DNA from: Chthonomonadaceae bacterium
GTDB taxonomy: Bacteria; Armatimonadota; Chthonomonadetes; Chthonomonadales; Chthonomonadaceae
Direction: 5' to 3'
Length of the DNA stretch: 64,000 nucleotides
NCBI GenBank assembly: GCA_025054835.1
Contig: JANWZQ010000056.1
Location: 1-64,000 of the forward strand
The notes below the pieces were generated by a model. It was not told the origin of the DNA. It did no database searches and was given only the letters and a program-made list of their open reading frames with translations. Each line of letters starts with the position of its first letter. Position 1 is the stretch's first letter. The translations under genes and the position numbers were made by a program. This document shows, in pieces, positions 45,901 to 54,747 of the stretch.

Positions 45901-46036
45901 GGTTGTTCGTCTCCCCGCTACCGATGTGGAACCGGCAGTACAACACACTCTGGGTGGACGGGGCGTAGCGGCAGGGCGCAATTTCGTCCCCCATACCGGG
46001 TCCGAGGATTGCTGTCCCTTCCATTATCGGCATGTC

Positions 46037-46045
46037 AGTATAGCA
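46037..46045 (-). promoter_or_regulatory. Candidate extended -10 promoter for flhG
   Basis: The minus strand reads TGCTATACT (46045-46037), an extended -10 element, within an AT-rich patch 137 bases before the flhG ATG at 45900. Confidence 0.4.
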
Positions 46046-46187
46046 TAATTACCCATATTTCTGCCGGGAGCGCCTCGAATCGGGGCCCGGCAGGAGACTC
46101 CCGTGCCGGGCGCGAACTCTCCGGATGGCAGGATGGTCCGCCTGACGTGCATCCTGCACAACCCGCTACCAACGGAGGCTTGCCACA

Positions 46188-46664
46188 ATGTCCGGGATCC
46201 AGCTGCCTGTACTGCTTGCACAACGGTTGCGCGAGGCTGCCAGGCAGATGCGTGCTGCTTTCGAGAAGATGCCTGCAGAGCGCCAGACGTGGAGCCCTGA
46301 AGTCGAGGGAAATCGGGGGAGGGATGCTCTGGATCAGGTGCTGGAATGCGCCTATGTCAATGCCATGGGGGCCCGGGCGTTCCAGACGGGTCATATCCCG
46401 GAATGGGATAGCACCGACTACAGAGCGCAGACCGACGCACGCCGCAGTCCCGATGCGGCGTTGCAGTGGCTACAGGAGAGCACCGATGCGCTGGCTGCTG
46501 CGGTAGAAAGCAGATCCGAAGAGCAACTGGCTACGAAGGTGCGCCACCCGTTCGCCCCGCAGGACGTTACGCTGGCAGAGCTCACGGACCTGTTCTACTG
46601 GAACACGGTTTATCACATCGGTCAGATCAATTACATTCAGACGCTCTACGGCGATCGGTCGTAG
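46188..46664 (+). CDS. DinB/YfiT-type four-helix protein
   Basis: A 158-aa DinB-superfamily four-helix-bundle protein. The C-terminal NTVYHIGQINYIQTLYGD motif and the earlier NAMGARAF region are typical; the third metal histidine is not obvious (the first helix has ECAYVN in place of the usual H), so metal binding is uncertain. Such proteins are often metal-dependent thiol transferases or have unknown roles. GGAGG stands nine bases before the ATG. It ends 66 bases before a strong shared hairpin. Confidence 0.8.
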   Translation: MSGIQLPVLLAQRLREAARQMRAAFEKMPAERQTWSPEVEGNRGRDALDQVLECAYVNAMGARAFQTGHIPEWDSTDYRAQTDARRSPDAALQWLQESTDALAAAVESRSEEQLATKVRHPFAPQDVTLAELTDLFYWNTVYHIGQINYIQTLYGDRS

Positions 46665-46727
46665 ATGCGATGTACGGGTGCCACGCATCCATTGCGCTCT
46701 GCATCTCCTGTTCGGTGTGCAGAACAA

Positions 46728-46762
46728 CAGAGGGGCGCGGAACATCGGTCCGCGCCCCTCTG
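46728..46762. terminator. Perfect 14-bp hairpin between convergent DinB and LamG genes
   Basis: Inverted repeat CAGAGGGGCGCGGA/TCCGCGCCCCTCTG with a 7-base loop. On the minus strand the tail is TTGTTCTG, mildly T-rich; on the plus strand it is not. It lies 16 bases after the LamG-dockerin stop and probably serves that gene. Confidence 0.6.
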
Positions 46763-46777
46763 CACAGGCTTACGGCC

Positions 46778-48013
46778 TCAATCGTCGCCACTCAGATCGA
46801 AGTTGGAAATCAGAATATCCAGATCGAGCACGTCGATGGCCCCGTCGGCGTTAAAGTCTGCCCCGAAGTTCGCCAGATATTCGTTGGTGCCGATGGAGAC
46901 GTCGAAGCCCCGGATGAGACGGTCGAGATCCAGCACATCCACGATGTTGGAATAATCGGCGTCGCCGGCCTTGAGCAGAGCAGTCAACCCGTGCACATCG
47001 CCGGACGAGGCGTCGATGCCGGTGAGGTTGGTCCCCAGGTAGCGCAGCCCCCGGATGTTCAGGTCGTAGACGCTGGCAGGCACGTTGATGCGGAACGCGC
47101 CATCGGGGCCTACCATGGCGGCTACAGGGTTCATACCAGACGCATCGGTGGGGCGCAGGTTGAAGTTGATGGCCTGCAGGGGCGCGGTGGGGGCGACGTT
47201 CTCCAGCGTCAGCGTGCCGGAGAGGAACACGCCCGGGATCGGGATCGGCCCGGCAGTGGGGCCTCCCAGCGCGGCGATCTCGGCGTCCGACATTGCGTAG
47301 TTCCGCACCTGCAGGTTATTGATGTAACCCTGTGAGGTGTAGAGGCCTGTGGGCTCGGTGAAGAGCAGGAACCAGGGCCACGGGTCCAGCGTGCTGTAGA
47401 GCGCGAAGCGCCCGTCCCGGGCCGCACCGATGCTCTGCACCCAGTTCTGCAGCTGACCATCGATGTAACTGCGGAAGCTGTACGCCTGCGTCAGGTCGAC
47501 GACCAGCGCGATGCGTTGCCATCGGTCGCGCGCGAGGCGCAACGGATTGCCCGCGTCCGAGTAGTCTCCGTTGATCCCGAGACCGCCGCTGCGATTGATA
47601 TACCAGTCTGCGTCGTTGTAGGTGTCGTAGTTGGTGCTGTAGAGCGCGACCCATCCGTTGGGCGTGTTGTTCGGGTTGCCGGTGTCCGAAGGGAACAGCA
47701 CGTCCATGATGATTGTGAACTGGTTGGGGTAGTAGCCTCCTCCGTTACCGGGGATACCGTGGCGTACGATCAGCTTATCGTTGCCGGTCATGGCGGCAAA
47801 GTGAGCGACACGCGCCGGCTGTCCGTTGATGAGCGCGTCCTCGAAGCGCCATGTGCCGTTGACGACCTCCAGCGGCGCACCGATGGTGCCCTCAAAGGTG
47901 TCGTCGAAAGTCCAGTTGCCGGTGACGCTCTGTGCCCGGGCTCCACTGGTCAGTGCAGCAGTCATCGCCGCCAGAGCGCCCAGAAGCGCCATCCATCGTG
48001 TGTTGCCTTGCAT
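46778..48013 (-). CDS. Secreted LamG-like protein with C-terminal dockerin-like domain
   Basis: This 411-aa exported protein has a signal peptide (to ARAQ). A concanavalin/LamG-like beta-sandwich spans about residues 30-250 (NQFTIIMDVLFPS, SFRSYIDGQLQNWVQS, YINNLQVRNYAMSDAEIAALGG). A transthyretin-like region follows, then a dockerin-like pair with GDADYSNIVDVLDLDRLI and DFNADGAIDVLDLDILI, ending NFDLSGDD. The pair resembles the tail of the NHL protein at 30414. It may bind carbohydrate outside the cell. It lies 129 bases downstream of the phosphoesterase gene and could be the last gene of that unit. Confidence 0.85.
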   Translation of the reverse strand: MQGNTRWMALLGALAAMTAALTSGARAQSVTGNWTFDDTFEGTIGAPLEVVNGTWRFEDALINGQPARVAHFAAMTGNDKLIVRHGIPGNGGGYYPNQFTIIMDVLFPSDTGNPNNTPNGWVALYSTNYDTYNDADWYINRSGGLGINGDYSDAGNPLRLARDRWQRIALVVDLTQAYSFRSYIDGQLQNWVQSIGAARDGRFALYSTLDPWPWFLLFTEPTGLYTSQGYINNLQVRNYAMSDAEIAALGGPTAGPIPIPGVFLSGTLTLENVAPTAPLQAINFNLRPTDASGMNPVAAMVGPDGAFRINVPASVYDLNIRGLRYLGTNLTGIDASSGDVHGLTALLKAGDADYSNIVDVLDLDRLIRGFDVSIGTNEYLANFGADFNADGAIDVLDLDILISNFDLSGDD

Positions 48014-48142
48014 GATTTGTTGCCTCTATCGCGATCGCGCTGGTAGTAAGGAGGCACACGACAGCGCGCGGAACTGCCGTGTGCCGGGCCCGATGCGGTC
48101 ATCGCCGCAGGGATATGGAGCCTGCGCCTGCCTCACCGGCGA

Positions 48143-50737
48143 TCACTCGGGACGCCGGTTCTGTGTGCCTGTTTCGAAGGCGTGCTTGAGGCGCAGGGCC
48201 TTCAGGCCGCGTCCATGCGCGCCTGCGAGATGAGCCGGGTACGGTGCGTTCGGACCCCTGACCGCGTGCCAGAGGATACGGTTCAGGGTATCCTCATCGG
48301 CGGCGTCCACGCGGTTCAGAGGAAGTCTCTGGCTCTGCAGGGCGAGCGCTCGCATCTTCCCTCGCAACGAACGGAGCGGCCGGTTCAACTCATCCAGTGG
48401 AACGCGGCTGGGCAGGGCGCGGTATGGACGAAAATCGGGAGTCATCGTGAAGCAGGCATGCATCAGCGGAGCCAGCGCATCCATCTGATTCATGGGAGGA
48501 AGCCCGAGGATCCGCTGGATGGTGTGCAGGACCGATGTCTGATTATAAAACTGGCTGATGACTGTCCTGCGCCGGGTGTAGGGGCTGATCACCAGACAGA
48601 TCGAGCGATGTCCATCCACGTGATCGAACCCGTCCTGCGGGTCATCTTCCACGACAAAAATGCACGTCCGGGGCCAGAACCGGCTGCGCGAGATGCCTTC
48701 CACGATGCGCCCCAGCGCCAGATCATTGTCTGCCATCTGTGCGCGTGGTGTGGGCGCACCGGGAGTCAGACCGGATGTGTGATCGCTCGGCAGGTAGACG
48801 ATGATCAGATTGGGCCAGTAGCCCCTGCGTCCGTACGCTTTCAGTTCGCGCAGAAAGACGTCGGCCCGTAACACGTCCGGGATGTTCATGTTCCACCCCG
48901 GATACTCGCGACAGGAGTAGCGGCGCAGGTTCTCGATGCCGATCTTCTGCGTGAACTTGATTTTGCCGGTTCTGTTCACAAAATCGCGGTAGATGGTCAG
49001 GAAGTTCGCTCTGGGGACCGGCTCCGCATAATCCATCTCACCGTAATTGCGGAATGACAGGCCGTGCAACAGCACGTTGTCCCAGAGGAACCCGGAGGAG
49101 GAGTAGGTCAGCGGGTCATCTCCGAAGGTGTAGCTGCGTGTGAAGCCCCCGAACGTTTTTTCCAGATGGTCGGTGACGTTCCCCTCGGTTGCCCAGGAGT
49201 GCCCGTCGGCAGAGAGCACGCCGTTGCAGTAGAAGTTGTCCAGCAGAACGAACTGCTCAGCCAGCGCGTGGTGATTGGGGGTCACATCGCGCCCGAAGAT
49301 GCAGAGCCCGGGGTCACCGTTGCCCTGTGGCAGGTCCCCGAAGACCTGATCATACGTGCGATTCTCCTTAATGATGTAGACCACATGTTCGAAGACCGAG
49401 GGCTCGCCGGGACGCGCAGGCACCGGAACTGGCTTCCGGTTGCTCTGCGCGCGTTCCCGGGCCTTCAGGATCTGCGGCACGCGCGCGTCTTCCCGGACCT
49501 GCGCTGTCCAGCGTGCCAGAGTAGGCGCGTCCGGCACGAGCACCCGGTCTACCGTGCCCAGATAGTCGTAAACGTTGCGTTTGCCAGCCTCCTTCGGAGC
49601 ATTGCGCGAGCCAAGTCCCTTCACGTTGCAGACAAAAAGGGTCTGCCCATCCGACGTAACAGCGACACCGGAAGGAAACCATCCAGTACCGAAAAATCCT
49701 GCGATCCGGCTCTTGCCCCGCGCCGGCAGGCGCAGGACAGCCACCGCGTTGTTGCCCCCGTTGGCCACATAGAGCGTCGTGCCGTCCGGTGAAAAAGCGA
49801 GCGCATTGGGCATGCTGCCGAAGGGCAACGCGGGATCGGGACGCACGGATATAGTCTCACGTACCCGCCGTGCGCGCGTTTCGATCAGGGTGACTGTGTC
49901 CGAATTGGCGTTAGCCGCTGCAAGCAACGTCCCATCTGGCGAGAGGGCCAGATCGGAGGGGTGCAGTCCGGTTGGGATCTGCGCTACCTCACGTGCGGAT
50001 TGCAGGTCGACAACCGATACAGTGCCACTGCTGGCAACCCCCCGGTGGTCTACCAGCGTGTCGGTGCCTGCGGACTTCGCGGTGCGCTCCCCGCGCTTCG
50101 GACGCCTGCCGCCCCAGTTGGATACCCAGGCCGTTGTGCCGTCCGGCGAGAGCACCACATCCCATGGAGCCACACCCACGGGGATCTGCCGGATGAGCCG
50201 GCCGCTTTCCAGATCCACCTGGCCCAGTGTGTTGTTGATGGAGAGGCAAACGTAAAGCGTTTTCCCGTCAGGAGAAAGTGTCAGGCCGCAGGGGTGGGCG
50301 TTCCCTTTGCCTCCGGGACCGGGCAACGTGATCCGGCGTTCCCAGCGGAGCGCTCCTTCCGGTGTCACCTGAGCCTCGTATAGCAGGTTCTGGGCCGTGG
50401 TTGCATAGACGCGTGAACCATCCGGTGCGACCAGGATCCCGTGCATGGACCCGCCTCCGGCCGGAAAGCGCAGCTCCTGCCGGATCTTCCATCCGGGCAC
50501 GTCTACCATCACCAGGCCACGATCGTCCTTGAGATACAGTGTCTGCTGGTCCGGCGAGAGCATCAGATCGGTAGGTCTGCCCCCCCAGCCGAGCGACTGT
50601 CCGACGGGACGTAGCAGCTGGTAGCTCGGCGTCAGAGTAGCGCCCTGACCGGTCTCACCGACCGGGGTAGTGTCCTGTGCTGGCGCGGGCGTTGTCAGCA
50701 GCAAAACGGGAAAGAGAAGCCCGAAGATCCTTGTCAC
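48143..50737 (-). CDS. Secreted YVTN beta-propeller fused to phosphoesterase (alkaline phosphatase/phospholipase C family)
   Basis: The 864-aa exported protein (signal peptide to APAQ) has an N-terminal YVTN/YncE-type beta-propeller of about 400 residues, with repeats such as LSPDGKTLYVCLSI and FSPDGTTLYVANGG. A phosphoesterase domain begins near residue 450. Its metal-site motifs include KENRTYDQVFG, LSADGHSWA and VVEDDPQDGFDHVDGHRS. The family includes acid phosphatases and phospholipase C; a phosphomonoester or phospholipid substrate is likely. The GTG start has AGGA upstream. It follows two DUF1559 prepilin genes and the Pho-box-like promoter, which fits a phosphate-scavenging role. Confidence 0.9.
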   Translation of the reverse strand: MTRIFGLLFPVLLLTTPAPAQDTTPVGETGQGATLTPSYQLLRPVGQSLGWGGRPTDLMLSPDQQTLYLKDDRGLVMVDVPGWKIRQELRFPAGGGSMHGILVAPDGSRVYATTAQNLLYEAQVTPEGALRWERRITLPGPGGKGNAHPCGLTLSPDGKTLYVCLSINNTLGQVDLESGRLIRQIPVGVAPWDVVLSPDGTTAWVSNWGGRRPKRGERTAKSAGTDTLVDHRGVASSGTVSVVDLQSAREVAQIPTGLHPSDLALSPDGTLLAAANANSDTVTLIETRARRVRETISVRPDPALPFGSMPNALAFSPDGTTLYVANGGNNAVAVLRLPARGKSRIAGFFGTGWFPSGVAVTSDGQTLFVCNVKGLGSRNAPKEAGKRNVYDYLGTVDRVLVPDAPTLARWTAQVREDARVPQILKARERAQSNRKPVPVPARPGEPSVFEHVVYIIKENRTYDQVFGDLPQGNGDPGLCIFGRDVTPNHHALAEQFVLLDNFYCNGVLSADGHSWATEGNVTDHLEKTFGGFTRSYTFGDDPLTYSSSGFLWDNVLLHGLSFRNYGEMDYAEPVPRANFLTIYRDFVNRTGKIKFTQKIGIENLRRYSCREYPGWNMNIPDVLRADVFLRELKAYGRRGYWPNLIIVYLPSDHTSGLTPGAPTPRAQMADNDLALGRIVEGISRSRFWPRTCIFVVEDDPQDGFDHVDGHRSICLVISPYTRRRTVISQFYNQTSVLHTIQRILGLPPMNQMDALAPLMHACFTMTPDFRPYRALPSRVPLDELNRPLRSLRGKMRALALQSQRLPLNRVDAADEDTLNRILWHAVRGPNAPYPAHLAGAHGRGLKALRLKHAFETGTQNRRPE

Positions 50738-50760
50738 AATGCGTTATCCTGTCAGGGCAT

Positions 50761-50797
50761 GAGACAGCACGCCCGCTCAGAGGTGGCGTGCTGTCTC
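50761..50797 (-). terminator. Perfect 13-bp hairpin after the second prepilin gene (no U-tract)
   Basis: GAGACAGCACGCC/GGCGTGCTGTCTC with an 11-base loop, 38 bases after the stop at 50836 and just ahead of the phosphoesterase start. The downstream tail has no T-run, so it may be a processing or stabilising hairpin. Confidence 0.45.
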
Positions 50798-50835
50798 CCA
50801 CGGCATTGCGTGCATGCACAACAGGAAGTGCCGAG

Positions 50836-51693
50836 CTAGAATACTCGCAACCCGCCAGTGCCGTTGGGATAGTAGGGATACATCCACATGCCCCGGCTGG
50901 CCCAGATCTGAATGTTTCGTCGCTGCCCGGCAGAGTCCTGCTCTCGCATTTCGAACCACTTGGCATGTCCGTCGGCGAAGGCCAGGTTGTCGCCATTCTT
51001 GTGGCGCAGTCGCGGGCGGATCTTGTTGTAGAAGTCGGGCAGCTCGATGGTCACATACACGCATCCCCAGGTTGCGCCGTAGGGGGGCACAGATCCGGAG
51101 TGGAAGTGCGTGATGACATTAGCCGGTTGCGCAAGCGCAGCCTGGGTGAGCGGCGCCCCGAAGGTGGTGCCATCGGGTACACGATAGTAGTCCCCGAAGG
51201 GATACGAGTCATCGGCGCCGAGCCAGTAGTTGTAGGCGTAGTGATTGGTCATGCGCTGCCCGTTGAAGGGAGTACACTCCCCGCCACCATTGAACGTGCG
51301 GTCCATGGAGGGGCACTGGAAGAGGTCACGGTTCCTGATGTAGGGCAGGAGGTTAAGCGACCAGCCGTTGACCGGCTTCTCGGCGGTGACCCGGGTGACC
51401 GGATCGGTCGTGGTGCGGGTCATCTGGTCCGGGCGCAGGCCGGGCACCCACGGCTTCTCTGCAGTTCCCCCAACCGGGACAAAGGTCTCGTCGTAGTCCT
51501 GCAGATACATCATGGTGGCGGTACCGATCTGCTTGAGGTTAGAGAGGCAGGTCGTCTGCCGTGCGGACTCGCGGGCCTGCGCGAACACGGGGAAGAGAAT
51601 TGCGGCCAGGATCGCGATAATGGCGATCACAACGAGCAGTTCGATAAGTGTGAACGCGGCACGTGCCCGGAGAGGCGTGTGATTCGTTTGCAT
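50836..51693 (-). CDS. DUF1559 prepilin-like secreted protein (copy 2)
   Basis: This type IV pilin/pseudopilin-like protein has a short leader ending in R-A-A, then [33 protein letters not shown], of which FTLIELL is the prepilin peptidase site and methylated Phe. The C-terminal domain is DUF1559, closing with [17 protein letters not shown], the H-x-DG signature of the family. The start at 51693 follows AGGAGGAATTC; the frame reaches 51726. It is a tandem paralogue of the gene at 51786. Such proteins abound in Planctomycetes, Armatimonadota and relatives, with unknown roles. Confidence 0.9.
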   Translation of the reverse strand: MQTNHTPLRARAAFTLIELLVVIAIIAILAAILFPVFAQARESARQTTCLSNLKQIGTATMMYLQDYDETFVPVGGTAEKPWVPGLRPDQMTRTTTDPVTRVTAEKPVNGWSLNLLPYIRNRDLFQCPSMDRTFNGGGECTPFNGQRMTNHYAYNYWLGADDSYPFGDYYRVPDGTTFGAPLTQAALAQPANVITHFHSGSVPPYGATWGCVYVTIELPDFYNKIRPRLRHKNGDNLAFADGHAKWFEMREQDSAGQRRNIQIWASRGMWMYPYYPNGTGGLRVF

Positions 51694-51735
51694 GAATTCC
51701 TCCTGAGAAATGTACAGCAGTGACATGGTGATGGG

Positions 51736-51770
51736 CGCTCACAGCAACGCAGGGCGCGTTGCTGTGAGCG
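51736..51770 (-). terminator. Perfect 15-bp hairpin between the two prepilin genes (no U-tract)
   Basis: CGCTCACAGCAACGC/GCGTTGCTGTGAGCG with a 5-base loop, 15 bases after the stop at 51786. The tail CCATCACC on the minus strand has no T-run. Confidence 0.45.
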
Positions 51771-51785
51771 GGGAGCGTGAAGCGA

Positions 51786-52661
51786 TCAGTCCTCTTCGAT
51801 TGTGAAGCGGAACATGATGTTGTTGAACCCGGCAACAGTGCGCGTGGCACCCAGTTGCTCCAGCCGGGTCGCCTTGGCATGTCCATCGCACCAGACCACG
51901 TTGGTCAGCTTCATGTGCCGTCCCAGAATGGCGCCGTTGTTGCGACGATTTAGCAGGGCCGGGAACGGGAAGGTCTCATTCGGCGTGGTTGGCTGCGGGT
52001 CCATCGGGTCGCGGCGATAGAAGTCGGCACTCTGCCCGTATCCCTGTGTTTCACAGATCAGTGCGGTATCCGCCGGCTGCGCTACTGCGGCAAGGGGGAC
52101 GTTGTTCGGGGGCGTGAACGGATCGCCCTCAGCATAGTACATGTTGTTGATCGCGTAGCTCCCGAAACGTCGGCCCACATTGGTCGAACCATCGGGCGCG
52201 CCGCAGTCCGCCTCACGGAACACCTGCGACCCGTCCGGCGAGTAGGGCTGGTACACGTAGCGTTTGTTGCCAGCAAGAGTGTGTGCCTCACCGGTCACGA
52301 GGCGCCCGGAGATAGCCGAGAAGGGGTCGCTCGGGCAGTTAAACAGCTGCACGTTCTTGACATAGGGCTGGATGACATCCATCCACCGCGGGGTGGAACA
52401 GTTGACGAAGTGCGGCCCTTCCAGCACACGTGGCGGGTCGGCGTAGGCATTGCGGGGCAGCATCTCGTCGTAATCCTGCGTGTACATGTATACGGCGGTG
52501 CCGATCTGCTTGACGTTAGAGAGGCAGGACGCCTGTCGCGCTTTCTCCCGCGCCTGCGCGAATACGGGGAACAGGATGGCGGCCAGGATCGCAATAATCG
52601 CAATGACGACCAGAAGCTCAATCAATGTGAACGCGCGTCGGAGATGTGGAACTCTGTGCAT
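51786..52661 (-). CDS. DUF1559 prepilin-like secreted protein (copy 1)
   Basis: This is the first of two tandem DUF1559 proteins. The class III-type leader ends RRA, then [36 protein letters not shown], followed by a C-terminal DUF1559 domain with [25 protein letters not shown] in place of the usual H-x-DG end. AAGGAGG precedes the ATG. A Pho-box-like array and TATAAT lie 118-172 bases upstream, so it is the promoter-proximal gene of a putative phosphate-starvation unit with copy 2 and the phosphoesterase. Confidence 0.9.
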   Translation of the reverse strand: MHRVPHLRRAFTLIELLVVIAIIAILAAILFPVFAQAREKARQASCLSNVKQIGTAVYMYTQDYDEMLPRNAYADPPRVLEGPHFVNCSTPRWMDVIQPYVKNVQLFNCPSDPFSAISGRLVTGEAHTLAGNKRYVYQPYSPDGSQVFREADCGAPDGSTNVGRRFGSYAINNMYYAEGDPFTPPNNVPLAAVAQPADTALICETQGYGQSADFYRRDPMDPQPTTPNETFPFPALLNRRNNGAILGRHMKLTNVVWCDGHAKATRLEQLGATRTVAGFNNIMFRFTIEED

Positions 52662-52778
52662 GTGAGGTCCTCCTTTTCTTCACACGTTGCCTCTGCTGCG
52701 GTAGGGGCAACTCTCATCCAGACAAGCGCATGCCTGTATATGCGGGATCTGCCAGATGCAACGGCAGAATCTTCTGCG

Positions 52779-52833
52779 ATTATACTGCGGCTCTGTTTAA
52801 GAGATTATTAAAGACCTGTTAAATTAAGGTTAA
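52779..52833 (-). promoter_or_regulatory. Pho-box-like promoter: four 11-bp-spaced TTAA hexamers plus TATAAT
   Basis: On the minus strand TTAACC (52833-52828), TTAACA (52822-52817), TTAATA (52811-52806) and TTAAAC (52800-52795) recur exactly every 11 bp. Ten bases after the last is a perfect TATAAT (52784-52779) without any -35. This matches the Pho-box layout of PhoB/PhoP/SphR activators: direct repeats of 11-bp period replacing the -35 and ending about 10 bp before the -10. The repeats also resemble the cyanobacterial PyTTAAPyPyT/A box. It drives the prepilin/phosphoesterase genes; the regulator is not in the window. Confidence 0.65.
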
Positions 52834-52870
52834 TTTGCAGTGCGTGGGATACGGGCGCGATCCTGCAGGG

Positions 52871-53968
52871 TCAAAACTCTGACAGGCGCGCGGTACCGAC
52901 CTCAGTACCGTCCGGGCGGACACGCAGGGAGCCAAAACGCAGGATACATGCCGCTGCCGGAGCGCGCACCGGGGTGACGATACCCAGAGTGCGCCGCCGG
53001 AAGTCAAGAGCCTCCAGACAGCCGATCCCGAGCAACTTGCCACTGGAGCTCTCCAGCCCGATCAGCAGATGGTGCAGTTGCGGAGCTGTGGTGATGCAGA
53101 AGGACTGCGCGTGCAACTCCTTCTGAACGATGCTCAACGCGGGCAGTTGCGGGGACACCGGAGAGCCGACCATCAAACCGAGTTGCTGGCCACAGAGTTC
53201 GGCGTAATACACCCGGATCTGTGGGGCGAGAACCTGTCGTACGAAAGCGAGTTGATGCGCTGCCAGTGGGGTTCCACTGCCAAGCCACAGGCCACAGCAG
53301 GCAACCGCATCGAAAGAGTAGGTGTGCATGCGGGCATTCTGGAGGTAGGCTGCAAAGCGCATGACCCGCCGTTGCGCACGATATGCAGGGGGCTTTCTAC
53401 TCAGGACATCCGGGATGGGAGGAGCGAAGATGTGGTAACCGGTGTAGTGCCGGAATGGCGCGAGAACGGGTTCCAGCTCGCTATTGCGTTGCAGTGCCAC
53501 GATCGTACAGGGGCCGAGCAGCTCCAGACAGGCCTGATGTAGCCGGAGCGCGCCCCGGCCATGTATGTAGCCCGGAGTGTCCACTATCAGCGGAGATCCC
53601 GGTTGTTCGCGCACCGCCTGCCGGTACAGGCGATGCAGGGCGCACACGTACTCCAGCGTATGCCCTCTGGGGCTGGCACTGCCGACGAATGCGAGTGCGT
53701 GCGGCGAGAGATCCGACAGGGCCAGAACGGGCGTCTGCGTGTATGCCAGCCCGATGCAGGTTGGAGGTCCGATCTCCGACTGCCCGATGTCGGCGTCCAG
53801 AACGCCGACGCGGTATCCGGCCTCTGTCCAGTAACGGATCAACAGACGCGTGAAAGTCGTCTTGCCGGTATCTGTGTCGCCGAGCAGCACGACGGTGCCG
53901 GGCGCTCTGGCCAGTTCCTCCAGAGCTTCCCGCCAGAGAGCGTAGTCGTTTTCCAGAGGGGTGGTCAT
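52871..53968 (-). CDS. Clp1/Grc3-type P-loop polynucleotide kinase-like protein
   Basis: A 365-aa P-loop protein related to the eukaryotic and archaeal Clp1/Grc3 RNA 5'-kinases. Walker A reads GDTDTGKTTF (about residues 30-39). The family blocks YRVGVLDADIGQSEIGPPT and IVDTPGYIHGRGALRLHQ follow, and a C-terminal beta-rich region completes it. The upstream DUF2993 stop overlaps its ATG by one base, so the two are coupled. Bacterial members are poorly studied; RNA or DNA 5'-phosphorylation is the family activity, but this protein may have another nucleotide-dependent role. Confidence 0.85.
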   Translation of the reverse strand: MTTPLENDYALWREALEELARAPGTVVLLGDTDTGKTTFTRLLIRYWTEAGYRVGVLDADIGQSEIGPPTCIGLAYTQTPVLALSDLSPHALAFVGSASPRGHTLEYVCALHRLYRQAVREQPGSPLIVDTPGYIHGRGALRLHQACLELLGPCTIVALQRNSELEPVLAPFRHYTGYHIFAPPIPDVLSRKPPAYRAQRRVMRFAAYLQNARMHTYSFDAVACCGLWLGSGTPLAAHQLAFVRQVLAPQIRVYYAELCGQQLGLMVGSPVSPQLPALSIVQKELHAQSFCITTAPQLHHLLIGLESSSGKLLGIGCLEALDFRRRTLGIVTPVRAPAAACILRFGSLRVRPDGTEVGTARLSEF

Positions 53969-54720
53969 CAGAGCGCGTCCGCGGTTCGCCGGTAGGTTAC
54001 ATCGGCCCGCTGGATCACTGCGCTCACATCCGCCTCGCCCGAAAGCGTGATCCTGTCGGGTTCCGTCCGGATCGCGCGTAGCGTGACCGGGAAAGGCAGG
54101 TTGTTCAGGTCGAGGCCGGTTTCAAAGCGGGACTTCAAAAAGTCCAGGGGGGGCCCCCAGATCGGGATACCGATAAAGGTCATGCGTTGCGGGTCGATGG
54201 CAATGCGCCGTGGACCGGCAATCACCAGGGGCCCGGTGAGCGAGAAGGGCACACCGACACCGAGAGCGACCCGTTCGGCAGCGAGGGTTACGCTGTTCCC
54301 GGTATGAATGGTGACGCGGGGACGACGCAGGTTCTCGGCCAGAGCGGTCTCACCGGCCAGGTACTCGTCAATGTTGGGTTTGCTGACCGTGGCCACAAAG
54401 CGCGCCGCACGGATCTCCCGAACTTTCTGGCTGCGTGTGTCGACGCGAACGTCCTGCAGGTCCAGTTGCAGGCGGTCCAGCACGAGCCCGTTCGTGATCT
54501 GCACCTGATGTCCGTCAATCTCCACTCGCGACAGGCGCCCGCCGAGCGTGCGGCTCCACGCGTTGTGGACGCGCACGTCGTACTGCCTGGCCGGGCCAAT
54601 CAGGTCTGGCAGGACGCGGCGGATCTGTCGTTCCGCAGCGCGGTTCACGGGCCGGTCGCATCCGGTCAGGGCCAGCAGGAACATCAGCGTACCTGCCACC
54701 CGGCAGGCGTCTTGCATCAT
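53968..54720 (-). CDS. DUF2993 (LmeA-like) lipoprotein
   Basis: A lipoprotein (LALTGC lipobox) with a DUF2993 beta-rich domain: SRVEIDGHQVQITNGLVLDRLQLDLQDV, ATVSKPNIDEYLAG and LDLNNLPFPVTLRAIRTEPDRITLSGEAD are hallmark segments. The actinobacterial relative LmeA binds phospholipids and supports mannan elongation; lipid transport or binding in the envelope is therefore likely. The ATG at 54720 fits GGAG with seven-base spacing; the frame reaches 54735. The stop overlaps the Clp1-like start. Confidence 0.85.
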   Translation of the reverse strand: MMQDACRVAGTLMFLLALTGCDRPVNRAAERQIRRVLPDLIGPARQYDVRVHNAWSRTLGGRLSRVEIDGHQVQITNGLVLDRLQLDLQDVRVDTRSQKVREIRAARFVATVSKPNIDEYLAGETALAENLRRPRVTIHTGNSVTLAAERVALGVGVPFSLTGPLVIAGPRRIAIDPQRMTFIGIPIWGPPLDFLKSRFETGLDLNNLPFPVTLRAIRTEPDRITLSGEADVSAVIQRADVTYRRTADAL

Positions 54721-54747
54721 CCACACACTCCACACGGTAGGTCAGTG

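Noticed and set aside
50836-52661. Type IV pilus major pilins
   Set aside because: The N-termini are prepilin-like, but the C-terminal DUF1559 domain with its H-x-DG end is distinct from pilins, and no pilus assembly genes are adjacent.
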